Shown: positions 17,337 through 26,113 of the stretch, piece by piece
How the letters are laid out: the number at the start of each line of letters is the position of its first letter
Numbering within the stretch: the stretch's first letter is position 1
NCBI RefSeq assembly: GCF_009296315.1
Contig: NZ_WHLY01000002.1
Span: 3,454,501-3,518,500 of the forward strand
Source of the DNA: Salmonirosea aquatica
GTDB lineage: Bacteria; Bacteroidota; Bacteroidia; Cytophagales; Spirosomataceae
Direction of reading: 5' to 3'
DNA length: 64,000 nt
The notes under the pieces: generated by a model
What the model was told of the DNA's origin: nothing
Seen by the model: the letters and a program-made list of their open reading frames with translations, nothing else
Database searches by the model: none
Program-made: the position numbers and the translations under genes

Positions 17337-18212
17337 CTAACGGACCGGAAGGGGCTTTACAAGGTACCCCAAAGCGCGTAATTGCCCGATGAGTCCTTCT
17401 TTAAAACGCAAATGCCCGTACCCCACGGCCACAAAACACGGATGCTCGCGGAAAGCCTGATCAAGTGTCACCATCCAGGCGTCGTTCCGTTGGTGTAGCT
17501 GGTAGGCGTCGCTCGCGGTTTTGATGGGAGCATCGAGCTGGTAGTCAATCTGAAAACTCGTGTAGTGCTGGACAATCTCACAGTCGGTGGCGTCGTCTTT
17601 CAGCATCTTGTCCATCAGTTCGATCACGGCTTTTGCATAGCCTGCATTCTGGATCGAATCCCGGCTTTTTGCGCCTTCTGCCAAGATATCCATGTGGGAT
17701 CGGTCGAGGGAAAGTACCTGTTTGTTCCGGAAATGCCCCATTTTTTCGATGAAGTGATCCATAAGCTCGCCCGATTGTCGATTGAGGGTGTCGCAAAAAT
17801 TTTGAATATAGATACGCGCCAGCGCGCTGGTCAGTAGCAGGGGAGGGTAGGTATAGTAGGTCGGATCTTCTGCTTTTTCCACAAAAGAAGCAAATACTTT
17901 TTCTTGGTCGGGATTCAGGGTACCTTCCCATTGTTCACGCGTCCAGAAAGTCAGATTATTGGCGCCAGCCACGTTCTGGGCATCACTCCTTTTCTCTTCG
18001 ACGTACAATATTTCCGATTGATCCAGTTTCTCAACGGCATTTGGCAGCGAGGAAAAAAAGGTAGCATTGACTTCATGAAAGGTACCGAACAGGTAGGAGG
18101 TATGGGGTACCCCCGGCTTGCTTACCTCCCAAAGTAGCGTTCCGGGCCGATCCTGCCCTACCCCGAAAAGGGGTTGTAGTAGCAACAAAAAACAAGCAAC
18201 ATATTTAACCAT
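17337..18212 (-). CDS. TraB/GumN family protein
   Basis: A 291-residue exported protein (signal peptide about 1-19) of the TraB/GumN family. The first GX2H-type motif is GTFHEV at 43-48, after the opening LLWEVSKPGVPHTSYLFG. The closing family motif is FVAVGYGHLRFKEGLIGQL near the C-terminus. Members of the superfamily (Tiki, TraB, EreA/ChaN-like) are suspected metalloproteases or hydrolases; no substrate is known for the bacterial GumN branch. It appears monocistronic. Confidence 0.88.
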   Translation of the reverse strand: MVKYVACFLLLLQPLFGVGQDRPGTLLWEVSKPGVPHTSYLFGTFHEVNATFFSSLPNAVEKLDQSEILYVEEKRSDAQNVAGANNLTFWTREQWEGTLNPDQEKVFASFVEKAEDPTYYTYPPLLLTSALARIYIQNFCDTLNRQSGELMDHFIEKMGHFRNKQVLSLDRSHMDILAEGAKSRDSIQNAGYAKAVIELMDKMLKDDATDCEIVQHYTSFQIDYQLDAPIKTASDAYQLHQRNDAWMVTLDQAFREHPCFVAVGYGHLRFKEGLIGQLRALGYLVKPLPVR

Positions 18213-18510
18213 AGCAATTTTTCATGAATTGAGACGGATCACAATCTTTCACCCTTAGAGCTTATGAAGGTACCCGTTGAAAAACAGAGTATACGAGGAC
18301 AAAAGCTGCAAAATGGCCCTGACTACTTTTCTAGGCAGTCAATACAGGTAAATCGAAAGCATTACGTGACGGGGGTGTGGGCGGACAGGAGAATTACTGA
18401 ATTTGTTGACAGAACATCTATTCGTTCGACAAAAAGCACACAGTCTAAGCAAGGGATTGTGTTTTTGACCTATATTAGCCTTTTAACCCCAAAACCAGCA
18501 CCCGTTTTCT

Positions 18511-19869
18511 ATGAAAAGGATTCTTTACTCAATTTTTTTCTCCTTCTTTCTTTCTTCTTTCCTGCCTTCCTTGGCTCAGACCATCGTCCAGCGCGACCCG
18601 GCTATTGCCCAGATGGTCGAACAGGTGTCAGCCGATAGCCTCAAAGCTCATGTAGAAAAACTCGTAAGTTTCGGGACGCGCCAAACCCTGAGCGGTACGC
18701 AGGGCAAGCGGGGTATTGTACCTGCCCGGGAGTGGATTCTGAGCAAGTTCCAGGAATACGGCAAGCAGTCCAGTGGACGGCTGACGGCTACCATCGACAC
18801 CTGGACGCTCCAGCCCGATGGCCGCCGCGTGGATAAAGCGGTGGAAATGGGCAACGTCATGGCGACGCTCAAAGGTACCGATCCGGCGGATGATCGCATT
18901 TTTCTGGTCAGCGGGCACATGGACAGCCGCGTGAGTAACGTCATGAACAGTACCGACGACGCGCCCGGAGCCAACGACGATGGCTCCGGTACGGCAGCGG
19001 TCATCGAACTGGTACGGGTGATGAGTAAGCAGGCTTTCCCCGCCACGATTATTTTCGTGACGGTATGCGGCGAAGAGCAAGGCCTGCTGGGCGCGGATCA
19101 TCTGGCCCAACGGGCCGTGGACGAAAAGTGGAACCTGGAAGCCCTGCTCAACAACGACATCATGGGCTCTAATAACAGCCATGATACGCACATCATCGAC
19201 AACACCATCGTACGGATATTCAGTGAAGGACTTTCGGGTTTTGAAACCGACAAAACGGCTGCTTCGGTACGGCAATACGGACTGGAAAATGACGGCAAAG
19301 CCCGGACCCTGGCCCGCTACGTGAAGGAGGTAGGTGAGCGCTACGTCGATCAGCTGGAAGTACGGATGATATACCGCAACGACCGTTACCTGCGCGGCGG
19401 TGACCATACACCCTACGTCAACCGGGGATTTGCGGCAGTCAGGATTACCGAAATGAATGAGAATTTCCAGCACCAACACCAGGACTTGCGTACTGAAAAC
19501 GGCATTGAATACGGCGATAAAGTCGAGCACATGGACTTCGAGTACCTGCGCAAGAATACGGCCATGAACCTGGCCAACCTGAGTAACCTGGCCAAATCGC
19601 CCATGCAGCCCCAAAATGTCACGATGGACGTACGCAGCCTGTCAAATACGACTAAGCTCTACTGGCAGGCGCCTAAAACGGGTAAGGTGAAGGGGTACTA
19701 TATTTTGATGCGTGAGACGCACTGGCCTACCTGGCAAAAGAAAATTTTTACCGACAAGCTAGGTGCCGAGCTACCCTATTCCAAAGACAACTACTTCTTT
19801 GCAGTGCAGGCCGTCAGCGAAGATGGCAACGAAGGTTTGCCCGTAATTCCCAAGCCTGGTATGCGTTGA
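18511..19869 (+). CDS. Secreted M28 family metallopeptidase with C-terminal Fn3-like domain
   Basis: A 452-residue exported zinc aminopeptidase-type enzyme (signal peptide about 1-22, ending LAQ). The M28 metal and catalytic residues are in order: SGHMDSR (zinc His, about 135), GANDDGSGTA (bridging Asp, about 155), CGEEQG (general-base Glu and zinc Glu, about 187), NNDIMGS (zinc Asp, about 216) and GGDHTPYV (zinc His, about 299). Residues about 370-452 form a fibronectin-III-like strand set (TKLYWQAPKTGKVKGYYILM, FFAVQAVSEDGNEG). Cleaving extracellular peptides for nutrition is the likely role. The upstream 298 bp holds no gene. Confidence 0.92.
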   Translation: MKRILYSIFFSFFLSSFLPSLAQTIVQRDPAIAQMVEQVSADSLKAHVEKLVSFGTRQTLSGTQGKRGIVPAREWILSKFQEYGKQSSGRLTATIDTWTLQPDGRRVDKAVEMGNVMATLKGTDPADDRIFLVSGHMDSRVSNVMNSTDDAPGANDDGSGTAAVIELVRVMSKQAFPATIIFVTVCGEEQGLLGADHLAQRAVDEKWNLEALLNNDIMGSNNSHDTHIIDNTIVRIFSEGLSGFETDKTAASVRQYGLENDGKARTLARYVKEVGERYVDQLEVRMIYRNDRYLRGGDHTPYVNRGFAAVRITEMNENFQHQHQDLRTENGIEYGDKVEHMDFEYLRKNTAMNLANLSNLAKSPMQPQNVTMDVRSLSNTTKLYWQAPKTGKVKGYYILMRETHWPTWQKKIFTDKLGAELPYSKDNYFFAVQAVSEDGNEGLPVIPKPGMR

Positions 19870-19905
19870 GTAGGGTACCTTCACCTAGAATTGAGCCGTT
19901 TTCTG

Positions 19906-20358
19906 CTATTGATCTTCTTCGATTTTCAGTTTTATCGTATAGGCTTCCTTGGAAGGATTTGCGCCCGACAGGCGAGGGTAGGGGGCAATTTCCGTCAGGA
20001 TAAGTCTGTACTTTGCCTGATCAACATTGACCGTAGCGGTGTCGGTTTCTCGGAAGCCGGTCTTGGGATAAAGTGAATTACAATCACCCAGGCACATCTG
20101 GATGCGCTGGGGCTCCGCAGTAGCGGCGGCTTTTATATCCAGGTCCACGATTGCATTGCCGGCCCACACGCAGGTGGCACCTTCGGGACAACGGCTATCC
20201 GCTACTTCGGCAAAAGTCAGCGTAGTAGGATTGTCAGATGTCAGGCTGACCGTTTCGTGGTAGCGGATTGTTTTTTCGACGGCTTGGGCAGTAATGGAAT
20301 CAGATTTACAGGAGATAAGCAATAGGCTAGCTCCCAATAGTAAGGTGGTATATTTCAT
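19906..20358 (-). CDS. Lipoprotein with SRCPEG-CVWAG motif (copy A)
   Basis: A 150-residue lipoprotein: the signal ends LLISC, with Cys17 as the lipidated residue. The body is predicted all-beta and contains the motif ADSRCPEGATCVWAGNA. This pair of Cys residues in a DSRCP..C.W.G frame recurs in many small Bacteroidota lipoproteins of unknown function. Two further cysteines (CLGDC) occur only in this copy. It is paralogous to the next gene upstream, 12 bp away, and the two probably share a transcript. Confidence 0.8.
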   Translation of the reverse strand: MKYTTLLLGASLLLISCKSDSITAQAVEKTIRYHETVSLTSDNPTTLTFAEVADSRCPEGATCVWAGNAIVDLDIKAAATAEPQRIQMCLGDCNSLYPKTGFRETDTATVNVDQAKYRLILTEIAPYPRLSGANPSKEAYTIKLKIEEDQ

Positions 20359-20370
20359 GGCTGATGTGAA

Positions 20371-20784
20371 TTAAGGTATTGTTTGGATTTTTAGTTTGAC
20401 AATGTACTTTTCTTTCGGAACGGGATTCTCAGAACTTCGATAGGTAGGGCTGACGACTTCGATAAATTCTATTAAATACGTTGTTCCGTCCAAACTGACC
20501 TGAGCTTTCTGAAGCTCACTCCCTTGTCCCAAAATGAGCTTTAATGTCTTTTCGTATTTGGCTGATCTGAGCCCTAGGTCAATTACAACACTTCCGCCCC
20601 AGATGCATAAAAGCTCTTGAGGACAACGGCCGTCTTCCACTCCGGCAAATGTCAGTTCACCGTTTGGCAATTCGATGGACTCCTTGTACTTGATAACTTT
20701 CTCGACAGGCTTTGGGCCAATCCGGTCGGATTGGCAGGAAAAGAATATCAGGCCAATCCCCAAAAGCAGCGTAAAGTGTTTCAT
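20371..20784 (-). CDS. Lipoprotein with GRCPQE-CIWGG motif (copy B)
   Basis: A 137-residue lipoprotein, starting at the ATG at 20784 that gives MKHFTLLLGIGLIFFSC; an ATG 21 bp upstream would add seven polar residues before the signal. It matches copy A along its length: PVEKVIKYKESIEL, LTFAGVEDGRCPQELLCIWG, and a closing KEKYIVKLKI strand. The first copy-A cysteine pair is kept and the second (CLGDC) is absent. A tandem duplication is the simplest explanation. Function is unknown. Confidence 0.8.
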   Translation of the reverse strand: MKHFTLLLGIGLIFFSCQSDRIGPKPVEKVIKYKESIELPNGELTFAGVEDGRCPQELLCIWGGSVVIDLGLRSAKYEKTLKLILGQGSELQKAQVSLDGTTYLIEFIEVVSPTYRSSENPVPKEKYIVKLKIQTIP

Positions 20785-20851
20785 GGTCGTCCGTTTTTTA
20801 TTCAAGACCCAAGGGAAGGCAAAAGGGTTGGAAGGTCAAAACAGAAAAATA

Positions 20852-21244
20852 TTACCCCATTTTGTGCGGATTCATGCAGTCAATGCCCTCGATATTCTTA
20901 AAATCTTTGGTATTTCGGGTGATGATTGTAAGATCGTGTACCAAAGCAGTAGCGGCAATAATGGCATCGCCTAATTTTAGCTTCTGATAAGTTTTGCGCA
21001 ACTCGATGGTTTTGACTGCGATATCGTCGTCAATATAGTAGGTTGTCGCCAAGTCAAGGAATTCTTTGAGTTTTTGCATTTGAGGTACTAAACCGTTGAA
21101 GCCAAGTACTTCAATTCGCACGACAATGGAGGTATTCAAATTGCTGTCTAAAATTCTATCCAATGCCAAAGCAGACTTGACAGGTAGTTTATCTTCAATA
21201 TAATCAATAACCGCATTGGAATCTATGGGATGTCTCTGTCCCAT
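20852..21244 (-). CDS. PIN-domain toxin (VapC-like)
   Basis: A 130-residue PIN-domain ribonuclease of the VapC type. The acidic active-site residues are visible: Asp in IDSNAVIDYI near residue 8, Glu in VVRIEVLGF (about 45), Asp in KLKLGDAIIAATAL (about 93) and Asp in ITRNTKDF (about 114). The start codon lies within the end of the antitoxin gene (22-bp overlap), as is usual for such pairs. The gene is AT-rich compared with its surroundings and contains no GGTACC site, which fits recent arrival. Confidence 0.9.
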   Translation of the reverse strand: MGQRHPIDSNAVIDYIEDKLPVKSALALDRILDSNLNTSIVVRIEVLGFNGLVPQMQKLKEFLDLATTYYIDDDIAVKTIELRKTYQKLKLGDAIIAATALVHDLTIITRNTKDFKNIEGIDCMNPHKMG

Positions 21245-21447
21245 TCTGCTCTCGCTTTTTTAGTATATTCCCTCAACTGTTCAGCTGTTTCTGAGGAAAT
21301 AGCCCCCCTAAAATCCGAAGGCTTTTTCTTTGACTTTTCTACCTTCTTCACTTCTTCGTACCGGTCTTTAATTTTATTCCAATCCTCGATCGGGATTATA
21401 ACTGAGGTGGTTTTTCCCTGGGAATCGGAAACATACTGTACGTCCAT
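21223..21447 (-). CDS. Antitoxin of the PIN-domain pair
   Basis: A 74-residue protein upstream of and overlapping the toxin. The N-terminal half (MDVQYVSDSQGKTTSVIIPI, then EDWNKIKDRYEEV) resembles the beta-hairpin and first helix of Phd/RelB-like antitoxins. The C-terminal half (SETAEQLREYTKKARAEWDR) is a charged helix suited to wrapping the PIN domain. It would bind the toxin and repress its own operon. The family is assigned from context and pattern. Confidence 0.82.
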   Translation of the reverse strand: MDVQYVSDSQGKTTSVIIPIEDWNKIKDRYEEVKKVEKSKKKPSDFRGAISSETAEQLREYTKKARAEWDRDIP

Positions 21448-21502
21448 GACTTTCAGATTTATAATAAGCGCGGTATTACCAACTCTCGGATCTCTCTAAG
21501 TA

Positions 21503-22837
21503 TCACAAAATTAACGAAAAAACCGTTCCATTACCTACTTCCGAGCTGACGACCAGATTGCCGTTATGCTGCTGGAGAATTTGCCTCGACAGGCTCAGTC
21601 CAATGCCCGAGCCGGTTTTCTTGGTGGTGTAAAATGGAATGAAGATTTTTTCCAGCGCTTCGGGTTCGATGCCGTAGCCATTGTCCCGGATACTGATGGA
21701 TACCTTCTGATTGTCGGTCAGGAAAGCCTGGATGTCGATGAGTCGATGGGCCTGCTCACGGACGGCCTCCAGAGCGTTTTTGATCAGGTTGATGAGTACC
21801 TGCTGCAGTTGGTCGGCATCACCGACTAACACCAGATTCTCCGGCAATACTTCCGATTTCCAAAGTACCCCGGCGGCCGTCAGGTCAGCCTGTAATAGCT
21901 GGAGTACTTCCTGGATGAGCTCTTGTACCGGAATCGTCCGCATGTTGGGTTTGGGTAGGGTGGTAAAATCGCGGTAGGCGTTCACGAACTTCATCATGCC
22001 CTGGCTGCGCTTTTCCAGCGTTTGGAGTGCTTCCTTCAAATCCTCAACAGCCTCCTGGTTGGTGGTGGTTTTTTCGATATCCTCATCGACAATCAGCCGC
22101 ATGGTACCTACCAGCGACACGATGGGCGTCATGGAGTTCATGATTTCGTGGCGCAGTACCCGGGTCAGGTTCTGCCAGGCTTCCACTTCTTTTTGTTGCA
22201 GCTCAGTGCCGATATTCTGCAGCGCCACGATGCGCACCCAAGAACCGCGCATCTGAATGGCCGTTGCCTGGATCGCCAGTGGCTGGTCGTTGGGCGTTTG
22301 GTAGAGCTCCCGCACGCCGGTCTCGAGTTGTGAAAGTAAATCGTAGAGGCGTGGGTGGGTTTCTTCCAGATCGCTCAGTTGGCGGAGCCGGTAAATTTCC
22401 AGCATCCGTAGCGCGGCACTGTTGACCAGATTTACCTTGCCATCAGCATCGAAGGTGATCAGGCCGGTACCGATGTGCTGCACGATGGTATTGAGGTAAT
22501 GCAAGTTGGCTTCCTTTTCGGCGCGGGCCTGTCGAAAGGCCATCAGTACTTCGTTAAATTGCTGGTTAAGCTCCTGGAAGGTATCGCCCATGGCGTTGTC
22601 GGAGCGGAACTTAATGGTGAAATCGGAATACCGCACCGATTCCAGGAAGCGTACAAACTTACGGTTGAAAGACGTCACGTAGCGGTACAGCCCGTTTCCC
22701 AGGAAGAAAACGAGGATCATCATCATCATGACCAGCATGCCGTTGGGTACTGGCTGCGACAGGAGGTACCCCAATCCCAGCCCGGCTAATACCAGCAGCA
22801 GTACCCGCCAAAGAAGTCCGATAGAGAAATGTTTCAA
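21503..22837 (-). CDS. Sensor histidine kinase of the permease system
   Basis: A 444-residue membrane kinase. Two hydrophobic segments open the protein (about 8-27 and 33-53) with almost no periplasmic loop, so it may sense the membrane or a transporter rather than a periplasmic ligand. A HAMP/PAS-like stretch follows (about 60-200). The H-box is RVLRHEIMNSMTPIVSLVG (phospho-accepting His near 228). The ATPase has the N box NLIKNALEAV, G1 IRDNGYGIEPE, F box FIPFYTTK and G2 GSGIGLSLSRQIL. It follows its response regulator on the same strand with a 125-bp gap that contains AAACAATTCAAC twice. Confidence 0.92.
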   Translation of the reverse strand: MKHFSIGLLWRVLLLVLAGLGLGYLLSQPVPNGMLVMMMMILVFFLGNGLYRYVTSFNRKFVRFLESVRYSDFTIKFRSDNAMGDTFQELNQQFNEVLMAFRQARAEKEANLHYLNTIVQHIGTGLITFDADGKVNLVNSAALRMLEIYRLRQLSDLEETHPRLYDLLSQLETGVRELYQTPNDQPLAIQATAIQMRGSWVRIVALQNIGTELQQKEVEAWQNLTRVLRHEIMNSMTPIVSLVGTMRLIVDEDIEKTTTNQEAVEDLKEALQTLEKRSQGMMKFVNAYRDFTTLPKPNMRTIPVQELIQEVLQLLQADLTAAGVLWKSEVLPENLVLVGDADQLQQVLINLIKNALEAVREQAHRLIDIQAFLTDNQKVSISIRDNGYGIEPEALEKIFIPFYTTKKTGSGIGLSLSRQILQQHNGNLVVSSEVGNGTVFSLIL

Positions 22838-22962
22838 TTATTGTTTTATGTTTTTTGTTGAATTGTTTAAACGTTCGGCGCGGGCCGTCGCAGTGTTGAA
22901 TTGTTTTTCGATAGGTGCGTTTGTTCTTTTGAAAAGTACCACTTTGTGCCTCTGCCACTCTT

Positions 22963-24309
22963 TTACAATCCATACTTCTCCAGCCGCCGGTACAAGGCCG
23001 CTCTGCTCAACCCCAGTTCGCGGGCGGCATCGGTGATGTTGCCATTGTAGCGTTTCAGGGCTTTTACGATCATGTTTTTTTCCATGTCTTCCAGATCGAA
23101 AGCCGTGGCAGCGGCAGGCTCAGAACCGGCGTTCTTCAAAAATAGATCGTCGGGCTGCAGCACTTTTTCCTGGGCCAGAATCACGGCCCGTTCGACGGCG
23201 TGCTGCAATTCGCGGATATTTCCGGGCCAGGTATACTGTTGCATTTTTTTAATAAGCGCACTGCTTATGGAGGTTACCGGGCGGTTGTATTTTTTTCTGA
23301 ACTGTTTCAAATAAAATTCCGCCAGTGGTGCAATGTCGTCGGGGCGCTCGCGCAGGGGAGGTAGTTCCAGTTCGATGGTGTTGATGCGGTACAGCAAATC
23401 CTGCCGGAAACTCCGGTTGGCCACCATATCGTCGATGTCGCGGTTGGTGGCGCAGATCAACCGTACATCCACGGCCACCGGGCGGTTGGAGCCTACCCGC
23501 GTCACCCGTCTTTCCTGAATCACCGTTAGGAGCTTCGCTTGCAGAGCCAGGGGTAGGTTCCCGATTTCGTCCAGAAAAATGGTACCCCCCTGCGCTTCTT
23601 CAAAACGCCCGGCGCGGTCGTCTCGAGCATCCGTGAAGGCTCCCTTGACATGACCGAACAGTTCACTTTCAAACAGATTTTCGCTCAAAGCTCCCAAATC
23701 CACGCATACGAATGGTTTCTGGGTCCGGAGCGATCTTTCATGGATGTGCCTGGCCAGTTGGGTTTTGCCCGTACCATTCTCTCCCAAAATGAGTACATTG
23801 GCATCCGTTGGGGCCACGCGCTCGGCGGTTTCAAGTACCATCTGCATGGAGGTACTCTGGGCGATAAGGTTGGATTGTGGTGCTTTGGAAGGCAAGGTGT
23901 CTTCGGTATCACCTTCGGCCTTGCGGCTGTCCATCGCTTTTTCCAGCGTAGCCAGTAGCTTGTCATTCTCCCAGGGTTTCAGTACGAAATCCGTGGCACC
24001 AGCTTTGATGGCCCGTACCGCCATCTCCACGTCCCCATAGGCCGTCACCATAATGACGGTCATTTTTGGAGAAAGATCCAGGATGCGGTCGAGCCATTGG
24101 AAACCTTCGCGGCCGCTGCTCACATCGCGGGTAAAATTCATATCAAGCAGCACAATGTCGTAATTGCCGTTATTGATAAGAAATGGGATTTTTTCGGGAT
24201 TCTTCTCAATGTCCACGTGTTTGAGGTGTCGTTTGAGGAGCAGCTTGGCGGCGCTCAGTACATCAACGTCATCGTCGACAATGAGCAGTTTGGCTTCGGA
24301 GAGTTGCAT
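22963..24309 (-). CDS. Sigma-54-dependent response regulator (NtrC family)
   Basis: A 448-residue activator, counted from the ATG at 24309 (MQLSEAKLLIVDDDVDV); an in-frame ATG at 24342 adds eleven basic residues. The receiver domain has the acidic pair DDD near 12-14, the phospho-acceptor Asp in VLLDMNF and the Lys in VLKPWEN. The AAA+ domain has Walker A GENGTGKT, the sigma-54 contact loop written GAFTDA instead of the textbook GAFTGA, Walker B IFLDEIGNL, and the R-finger region. The C-terminus is a Fis-type HTH (NITDAARELGLSRAALYRRL). It should activate sigma-54 promoters by binding upstream; the dyads at 24535, 40692 and 54599 are the candidate sites. Confidence 0.94.
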   Translation of the reverse strand: MQLSEAKLLIVDDDVDVLSAAKLLLKRHLKHVDIEKNPEKIPFLINNGNYDIVLLDMNFTRDVSSGREGFQWLDRILDLSPKMTVIMVTAYGDVEMAVRAIKAGATDFVLKPWENDKLLATLEKAMDSRKAEGDTEDTLPSKAPQSNLIAQSTSMQMVLETAERVAPTDANVLILGENGTGKTQLARHIHERSLRTQKPFVCVDLGALSENLFESELFGHVKGAFTDARDDRAGRFEEAQGGTIFLDEIGNLPLALQAKLLTVIQERRVTRVGSNRPVAVDVRLICATNRDIDDMVANRSFRQDLLYRINTIELELPPLRERPDDIAPLAEFYLKQFRKKYNRPVTSISSALIKKMQQYTWPGNIRELQHAVERAVILAQEKVLQPDDLFLKNAGSEPAAATAFDLEDMEKNMIVKALKRYNGNITDAARELGLSRAALYRRLEKYGL

Positions 24310-24524
24310 TTGGATCTTTTTTAGTCGAAAGCTGAACCGCACCGGCGGCCCGGCGTAAAGTTCGTAAGATTTACGCGAAGTCGGCAGAAAGGTTTACATG
24401 CTCTCCGCGTCTGCCCGGTTCAGGCAGGCATGCTTCAATAAATATGCCGCTCAAATCACGATTTGCTAAGGTATTAACAAAGAAAGAGTTAGAAAAGGAC
24501 ACTGGAAAGTACACTGTCCATTGC

Positions 24525-24550
24525 CGAACAAAAGTGTTCGATAATGAACA
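24525..24550. promoter_or_regulatory. Candidate activator site, dyad TGTTCG-ATAA-TGAACA
   Basis: Three half-sites alternate with 4-bp spacing: CGAACA (24525-24530), TGTTCG (24535-24540), TGAACA (24545-24550). The first two form a perfect inverted repeat with each other and the last two a nearly perfect one. The outer 24516-24542 stretch is 25/27 identical to the site upstream of the permease at 54785. The array centre is about 75 bp upstream of the -24 element of the candidate sigma-54 promoter. Confidence 0.72.
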
Positions 24551-24615
24551 ATAATCAAAGCGCAATGATTGTATTTTTGGTTGAAAATCAGCAATTTACA
24601 TTATGTCTTGTCCTC

Positions 24616-24643
24616 TGGCACAGGGATTGGACATACCTTGGCA
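24616..24643 (+). promoter_or_regulatory. Candidate sigma-54 promoter of the efflux operon
   Basis: TGGCAC-AGGGA-TTGGA (24616-24631) matches the TGGCAC-N5-TTGCW consensus at every position except the C of GC (-12). An overlapping frame, TGGACATACCTTGGCA (24628-24643), keeps the GG-N10-GC spacing exactly but has a poorer -24 box. Either would give a leader of roughly 60-75 nt before the ATG at 24703. Confidence 0.55.
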
Positions 24644-24702
24644 AATACAAAAAGTATATAGCAGCAAAAGCATTTTCAACTATCAATGATCCACTACAAT
24701 AA

Positions 24703-26025
24703 ATGGCTACTGATCTGAAATCATCTCCATTAGGGACACCACTTACCAAACCCGACTCCAATCTCGGACAAGCGGGCATGGACCGTAACAAGAAAAAGAA
24801 ATTCTGGAATACCCGGCGCATAGGCTACCTCGTAGCGGGTGTGCTGTTGGTATCCTTCATACTGTACCAATTGATTTGGGCCGATAAACGCTCCAAACTG
24901 AACGTGGAGCAGGATAAAGTGACAATATCGACGGTAAGCCAGGGCGAATTCGACGAATTCATTGTGGTGACGGGCGTGGTGCAACCGTTGAAAACCATTC
25001 AGCTCGACGCCATCGTGGGCGGCTATGTCACTCAGAAAATGGTGGAAGGCGGCAACATGGTCAAAGAGGGCGAGGTACTGCTGAAACTCGAAAACCAGAG
25101 CCTGAAACTCAACTTCCTGCAATCGGAAACGGAGGCCAGCCGTCTGGTAAACGATTTGCAAAATACCCGTCAACGCCTTCGCGTCGAACGCTTTAATCTA
25201 CAAAAAGCACTGAGTGAACTGGATTTCCAGATTGCTCAGGCCAAAGATGCCCACCTTCGCAACGAGCAACTTTTCCGGGACAAAGTCATTCCCGAAGCGG
25301 ACTACCTCAAGACCAAGCGTGACTACGAAAAACTGGTCCAGCAACGCGATATTGAAGTTGAATCACAAAAATACCAGGAAGAAAACGCCAAAATGCAGAT
25401 TTCGCAATTGGAAGGTACCCTCGCTAACACGCAGAAAAACGTGGCGCTCTGGCGGCAGACGCTGGATAACCTGGTGGTAAAAGCACCCGTGCGCGGCCTG
25501 CTATCCTCCATGAACGTCGAGGTAGGTTCCAACATCAATCAGGGTCAGAACATCGGGCAAATCGACGACCTCGACGGATTCAAGATGCGCGTGGATGTAG
25601 ACGAACACTACATTTCCCGGATTTTCGTGGGCCTGGCGGGTAGCATGGATTTCGACGGGCAGCCTTACGGTCTGGAAATCGTAAAAATCTATCCCGAAGT
25701 CCGGAGCGGTCGCTTTGAAGTCGATATGCGCTTTACCAAAGGGGCCCCCGAGCGCATCAAGCGCGGTCAGTCGGCACCTATTCGCCTTCAACTCGGTCAG
25801 CCCTCCAAGGCTACCCTACTTCCCGTCGGTGGTTTCTTCTCCGACACGGGCGGCAACTGGGTGTATGTCGTGGATGAAAGTGGCAACCGTGCTACAAAAC
25901 GAAACATAACCCTGGGCCGGAAGAATCCTGAATACTACGAGGTTCTCGAAGGTCTGAAGCCCGGTGAAAAGGTCATCACCAGTTCCTACGAAAACTTTGG
26001 TGATAACGAAGTGCTGGAATTTTAA
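24703..26025 (+). CDS. Membrane fusion protein (HlyD/MacA-type periplasmic adaptor)
   Basis: A 440-residue adaptor that links an inner-membrane ABC permease to an outer-membrane channel. A cytoplasmic stub (1-36) precedes a TM segment (about 37-58, IGYLVAGVLLVSFILYQLIW). The lipoyl/barrel-sandwich half is DEFIVVTGVVQPLKTIQLDA and VGGYVTQKMVEGGNMVKEGE. A long coiled-coil hairpin spans about 145-250 (ASRLVNDLQNTRQRLRVERF to QISQLEGTLANTQKN). The second lipoyl half (VVKAPVRGLLSSMNVEVGSN) and beta-barrel follow. It heads the operon with the ATPase and two permeases. The ATG at 24778 is a possible alternative start. Confidence 0.92.
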   Translation: MATDLKSSPLGTPLTKPDSNLGQAGMDRNKKKKFWNTRRIGYLVAGVLLVSFILYQLIWADKRSKLNVEQDKVTISTVSQGEFDEFIVVTGVVQPLKTIQLDAIVGGYVTQKMVEGGNMVKEGEVLLKLENQSLKLNFLQSETEASRLVNDLQNTRQRLRVERFNLQKALSELDFQIAQAKDAHLRNEQLFRDKVIPEADYLKTKRDYEKLVQQRDIEVESQKYQEENAKMQISQLEGTLANTQKNVALWRQTLDNLVVKAPVRGLLSSMNVEVGSNINQGQNIGQIDDLDGFKMRVDVDEHYISRIFVGLAGSMDFDGQPYGLEIVKIYPEVRSGRFEVDMRFTKGAPERIKRGQSAPIRLQLGQPSKATLLPVGGFFSDTGGNWVYVVDESGNRATKRNITLGRKNPEYYEVLEGLKPGEKVITSSYENFGDNEVLEF

Positions 26026-26113
26026 CGGCAGAGACACAAGGAAAAAACGTAAATACCAAAGCCTTTGCGGTTCATAAAAACAACGATAAACAAATCCCAA
26101 ATACCTAAAAACT

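Larger units (their letters stand above)
24310..24702. promoter_or_regulatory. Divergent control region of the sensor-regulator and efflux operons
   Basis: About 390 bp without a gene separates the regulator (minus) from the membrane fusion protein (plus). It contains the alternating half-site array at 24525-24550 and two overlapping candidate sigma-54 promoters at 24616-24643. Both are described separately. The part nearest the regulator start holds no recognised element. Confidence 0.6.

Noticed and set aside
18628-19614. Minus-strand open frame opposite the M28 peptidase
   Set aside because: It is antisense to a peptidase with all metal-binding motifs; no independent evidence of coding.
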